The notes below the pieces were generated by a model, which searched no databases, had not been told where the DNA came from, and saw only the letters and a program-made list of their open reading frames with translations. From Desulfobacter curvatus DSM 3379 (GTDB lineage: Bacteria > Desulfobacterota > Desulfobacteria > Desulfobacterales > Desulfobacteraceae), in assembly GCF_000373985.1 (NCBI RefSeq), contig NZ_KB892914.1, positions 115-10,735 of the forward strand: 10,621 nucleotides of DNA, in the 5' to 3' direction. Position 1 is the first letter of the stretch. Each line of letters begins with the position of its first letter. Below, piece after piece: positions 7,717-10,621 of the stretch. A program made the position numbers and the translations under genes.

Positions 7717-9209
7717 ATGCTGACACTTAAAAACCTTAAAAAAAGCGGCCTGATTACCGCCATAGCTGTTATTTCACTATCCCTTTGTATTGGAACCGCT
7801 TTTGCCGGCAAAAGAGTTAAACGAAGCAGAACCACCGACCCTAAGTACATTTTTTACTTTATCGGTGACGGCATGGCTAATGTCCAGATTCACGCTGCCG
7901 AAGCCTACCTGGCAGCCCTTGTTGAAGATGATGCTGTTCCCGGAAGCAATAAAGCCGAACTTTTGGCGATGAGCACTGAGTTCCCTGTGCAGGGCATGTC
8001 CACCACCTTTGCCGACAATCGTCTGATTACTGATTCAGCTGCTGCCGGGACTGCTCTGGCCTGCGGTAAGAAGACCACCGTTGGCGTAATTTCACAAACC
8101 CCTGACGGAACCTCCATTGCAACACTTGCAGAAAAAAAGCCAAAGAAAAAGGTATGAAAGTGGGTATCATCACTTCTGTGACCATCAACCATGCCACGCC
8201 TGCTGTTTTCTACTCCCATAATACGTCCCGGAACAATTACTTTGACATCGCAACTGACCTTGCAAACTCAGATTTTGATTACTTTGGCGGTGGATTCTGG
8301 AACAGAGATACCGACAGCGATGTGGAAACAACAGCAACTGACAACGGTTTCACCATTACCTTGGATTTGGCCACGCTCCAGGCCCAGCCCAACGGTTCCC
8401 GGGTAATCGCTTTTGACTCTGCCCAGGACTCAGGCGGCCATAAGGGTGCCCTGTATTATGACATGGACCGTGGTTATGTAAACGGCATGTCCCTGGCCGA
8501 TTTCACCGAGCAGGGCATCCGTCTGCTGGACAATAAAGATGGTTTCTTCATGATGGTTGAAGGCGGCAAAATCGACTGGGCCTGCCATGCCAACGACGCC
8601 CGGGCTGCCATTGAAGACACTATCGCCTTTGACGATGCCATTAAAGAAGCCATTAAATTTTACAACGAACATCCTAACGAAACCCTTATTGTTGTCACCG
8701 GGGACCATGAGTGCGGCGGTATGACCATCGGATTCGCCAGCACTGCTTATGATACGTTCTTTGAAATTCTGGATAACCAGACCATGTCCTTTGAGTATTT
8801 CAACGCAACTGTTCTGGCCGCCTACAAAACCACACATTCCGGCGTTGCTGACATTGATGAGGATATGAAAGCCATCATGTCAACTAACTTCGGGCTGGTC
8901 TATGATGACCTGAATGCTTATGAGAAAGAGTTGATCGAAGGCGCTTTCGACAAAACCATGAGCGGCGCCACCGTTAATACATCTGAAGAAGATAGCCTGC
9001 TTTACTCAGGATACGAACCGCTGTCCGTAACCCTGACCCATATCCTTAACCATCAAGCCGGTATTGCTTTCACTTCTTATTCCCATACCGGCGTACCTGT
9101 AATGGTTCTCGCCAAAGGTATGAACGCATCAGTGTTTGACGGTTTTTACGACAACACCGATGTGGCAAAAAGAATTGCCCAGGTCATGAATGTTGACCTT
9201 GAGAACTAA
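7717..9209 (+). CDS. Periplasmic alkaline phosphatase, frame broken by -1 shift at a slippery A-run
   Basis: Hydrolyses phosphate monoesters in the periplasm. Frame one runs 7717-8157 and frame two (-1) from the slip point near 8139 to 9209; joined they give about 497 residues, a normal family length. A signal peptide (SGLITAIAVISLSLC, cleavage after AFA at ~30) is followed by YFIGDGMA with metal-ligand Asp51, TDSAAAGTALACG with the nucleophile Ser107, NHATPA with Thr161, MVEGGKIDWACHAND with Glu282, Asp287 and His291, TGDHECGG with Asp330 and His331, and YSHTGVP with His457. All the metal and catalytic positions of the PhoA superfamily are therefore present across the two frames, and neither half shows other decay. 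Start 7717 has AAGGA about 9 nt upstream. The TGA of frame one overlaps an ATG (ATGA at 8154-8157), so the second half could also be translated by coupling, but it would lack a signal peptide. It may be a pseudogene, a sequencing indel in the A-run, or a frameshifting gene. Family identity is secure. Confidence 0.85.
8133..8139 (+). other. dnaX-type slippery heptamer at the alkaline phosphatase frame junction
   Basis: The zero-frame codons are GAA AAA AAG, giving A AAA AAG in the exact phase that supports -1 ribosomal frameshifting in E. coli dnaX. After a -1 slip, translation reads on as AKEKGMKVGI, the expected phosphatase sequence. A weaker G AAA AAG lies at 8145-8151 before the TGA. A small hairpin AAGTGG/TCACTT (8158-8175) starts 18 nt downstream, farther than usual for a stimulator, and no upstream anti-SD match is obvious. 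Transcriptional slippage on the seven A is an equal alternative. Confidence 0.45.
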
Positions 9210-9219
9210 TTAATAAACC

Positions 9220-9268
9220 TGCCGCGCCTCGTCGGCCAATAGCTACGCTACTGGTGCGGCACATTTTA
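9220..9268 (+). terminator. Terminator-like long hairpin after the alkaline phosphatase
   Basis: TGCCGC (9220-9225) pairs with GCGGCA (9256-9261), and inside it CCA/TGG and TAGC-TAC-GCTA form a second stem. CATTTTAG follows, only a short T run. It begins about 10 nt after the stop codon and separates the phosphatase from the YibE/F gene. It could equally be a dispersed hairpin repeat. Confidence 0.5.
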
Positions 9269-9296
9269 GAATGTTTACCGAAAAAAAGAAGGATTT

Positions 9297-10490
9297 ATGG
9301 CCTATCTGCAAAAACACCCGGATACCCTGCTGGCATTTTTATTTGCCGGATTGTGCTGTTTTCTGTTTTTAATGCCCACGGGATACGAGAGTCTGATCCC
9401 TCAAGACTCACAATATGACCGGGCACGGGTCCTGGACGTGGACAATTCGGATATCATGATTCATTCCATCGTAAAAGCCGGCACTCAGGAACTGACGGCT
9501 GAGATGCTGACCGGGCCATTCAAGGGACATCAGGTCAAGGTAATTAATGCCCTGAAGGGGAAAATGGAGCTGGACGAACTTTTTACCAAAGACCAGATCA
9601 TTCTGGTGGAATACTCAGCTGCCAACGGAAAAATCAGGACAGCATACAGCCGCGGTCATTATCGCATCAGCCAGGAACTATGGCTTTTGGGCTTATTTGG
9701 GCTGCTCCTGGTTGTGGTGGGCGGTTGGACCGGTATCAAGGCGCTGCTCTCTTTTGCATTGTCCGGCCTCATGCTTTGGAAGGTCATGGTGCCTTTATTT
9801 TTAAAAGGGTATGACCCCATCCCCATTGCCCTTGGTGTGGTGGCTTTTCTAACCCTGGCCATCAGTTTTCTGGTTGGGGGAGCCACCAAAAGAGGGATGG
9901 TCACCTTTCTGGGGGCTTTTCTGGGACTGGTCTTTACCTGCATCCTGGCCCTGTATTTTAACCAGGGTTTCAGGATTCACGGTGCGGTCCGTCCCTTTGC
10001 CGAAACCCTTCTTTACTCCGGTTTTTATGATCTTAAAATCACCAGAATTTTTCTTGCAGGAATTTTTATTGCGTCATCCGGTGCGGTCATGGATCTTGCC
10101 ATGGATATTGCCGCATCCATGGATGAAGTAAAAAAAAACAAGCCGGACATTTCACTGAAAGACCATATTAAATCAGGAATGTCCGTGGGCAGGGCTGTGA
10201 TCGGCACCATGACCACCACCCTGCTGCTGGCCTACTCCGGGGGATACATGACCATGATGATGCTGTTCATGGCCCAGGGCGTGCCCTTGGTTAACTTTTT
10301 CAACATCAACTATGTGGCGGCCGAAGTGCTCAACACCCTTGTGGGAAGCTTCGGCCTGGTGACTGTAGCCCCGTTTACGGCGGTGGTGGGAGGTTTTGTC
10401 TACCGGTTCCGGTCGGATCATATCCTTAAGGAAAACAAGGCCCATACATCCGGGAAAAAGACAAAGATAGCCTTCCCCAACGCAAATTGA
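9297..10490 (+). CDS. YibE/F-family multipass inner-membrane protein
   Basis: 397 residues. Residues ~11-27 form a first membrane segment, ~35-120 a soluble domain likely outside the membrane (with RARVLDVDNSDI and KVINALKGKMELDELF), and then about seven more segments at ~128-144, 148-168, 175-194, 201-221, 250-270, 303-326 and 350-369. The order of a signal-anchor, a small beta-rich domain, a transmembrane block and the conserved FIASSGAVMDLAMDIAASMDE segment (~257-277) is typical of the YibE/F family, whose transport or other role is not established. AAGGA lies 4 nt before the ATG at 9297. The C terminus is short, basic and cytoplasmic by the charge rule (KENKAHTSGKKTK). It follows the phosphatase in the same direction, but the hairpin between them suggests separate transcription. 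Length and composition look normal; no defect is seen. Confidence 0.9.
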   Translation: MAYLQKHPDTLLAFLFAGLCCFLFLMPTGYESLIPQDSQYDRARVLDVDNSDIMIHSIVKAGTQELTAEMLTGPFKGHQVKVINALKGKMELDELFTKDQIILVEYSAANGKIRTAYSRGHYRISQELWLLGLFGLLLVVVGGWTGIKALLSFALSGLMLWKVMVPLFLKGYDPIPIALGVVAFLTLAISFLVGGATKRGMVTFLGAFLGLVFTCILALYFNQGFRIHGAVRPFAETLLYSGFYDLKITRIFLAGIFIASSGAVMDLAMDIAASMDEVKKNKPDISLKDHIKSGMSVGRAVIGTMTTTLLLAYSGGYMTMMMLFMAQGVPLVNFFNINYVAAEVLNTLVGSFGLVTVAPFTAVVGGFVYRFRSDHILKENKAHTSGKKTKIAFPNAN

Positions 10491-10524
10491 ATCATTTTTA
10501 AAAAGGCTATGTTCCCTTTAAATG

Positions 10525-10552
10525 TTGAAACTCAATAAATGATTTCTATCTT
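10525..10552 (+). promoter_or_regulatory. Weak candidate promoter for the gene at the right edge
   Basis: TTGAAA (10525-10530), a 16-nt spacer and TATCTT (10547-10552), about 28 nt before the start codon at 10581. Four or five consensus bases per hexamer in AT-rich DNA, so chance is possible. Confidence 0.3.
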
Positions 10553-10580
10553 TTGGATATACTCCAAGAAGGAGGAAATC

Positions 10581-10621
10581 ATGAAAAATAAAGACTTTTC
10601 ACAATTATTGCTTAAAATCAC
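10581..10621 (+). CDS. Start of an unidentified gene, cut by the window edge
   Basis: Only 13 codons are present (MKNKDFSQLLLKI, then two bases). The start is well supported: GGAGG lies 5 nt upstream of the ATG. The fragment is too short for a family call. It superficially resembles the start of some small transposases, but that is a guess. Confidence 0.6.
   Translation, partial: MKNKDFSQLLLKI

Noticed and set aside
8158..8175. Hairpin AAGTGG/TCACTT as the stimulator of the frameshift
   Set aside because: It starts 18 nt after the slippery site and is short and AU/GU-containing; noted but not strong enough to claim.
1..10621. CRISPR array, tRNA or rRNA genes
   Set aside because: No regularly spaced direct repeats, cloverleaf-like segments or conserved rRNA stretches were seen.

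Overview
The window looks like a stretch of chromosome from a mesophilic, Gram-negative anaerobe. The protein style (a large LOG-family protein, a YibE/F membrane protein, an IS1-type transposase remnant) and the moderate GC content suggest a sulfate-reducing deltaproteobacterium of the Desulfobacter/Desulfobacterium kind. That assignment is an inference from resemblance; there is no rRNA or other marker in the window. Exported proteins with classical signal peptides support a diderm cell plan.

Layout, left to right. (1) 1-120 is AT-rich with no gene seen. (2) 121-615, minus strand: a small peptidoglycan-binding-domain protein whose tail runs into the AT-rich DNA and may be truncated. (3) 762-1526, plus strand: a decayed IS1-family transposase with several in-frame stops and frame changes. 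(4) 1603-4077, minus strand: glycogen/starch phosphorylase, complete with its PLP-lysine motif, transcribed alone from a promoter region that carries a 14-bp palindrome. (5) 4250-7277, minus strand: a two-gene operon. A 712-residue protein with a C-terminal LOG/lysine-decarboxylase-like nucleotide-binding domain comes first, then after 19 nt a secreted DsbC/DsbG-like thiol:disulfide protein. The operon has a good sigma70-type promoter at 7334-7362. (6) 7278-7716: a divergent intergenic region holding that promoter and, on the plus strand, what looks like a structured RNA leader with a 10-codon mini-ORF. (7) 7717-9209, plus strand: a periplasmic alkaline phosphatase whose reading frame breaks by -1 exactly at a dnaX-type heptamer (A AAA AAG), followed by a terminator-like hairpin. 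(8) 9297-10490, plus strand: a YibE/F-family multipass membrane protein. (9) 10581-10621: the first 13 codons of another gene that runs off the window.

How the genes relate. No single pathway joins them. Glycogen phosphorylase mobilises storage glucan, alkaline phosphatase scavenges phosphate in the periplasm, and the DsbC-like protein would act on periplasmic disulfides (bacterial alkaline phosphatases of the PhoA type can depend on disulfide formation, but a link here is speculation). The most interesting points are the alkaline phosphatase frame break at a known type of slippery sequence, the structured leader in front of it, and the large unrecognised N-terminal region of the LOG-family protein. 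I see no clearly new multi-gene system, CRISPR array, tRNA or rRNA.
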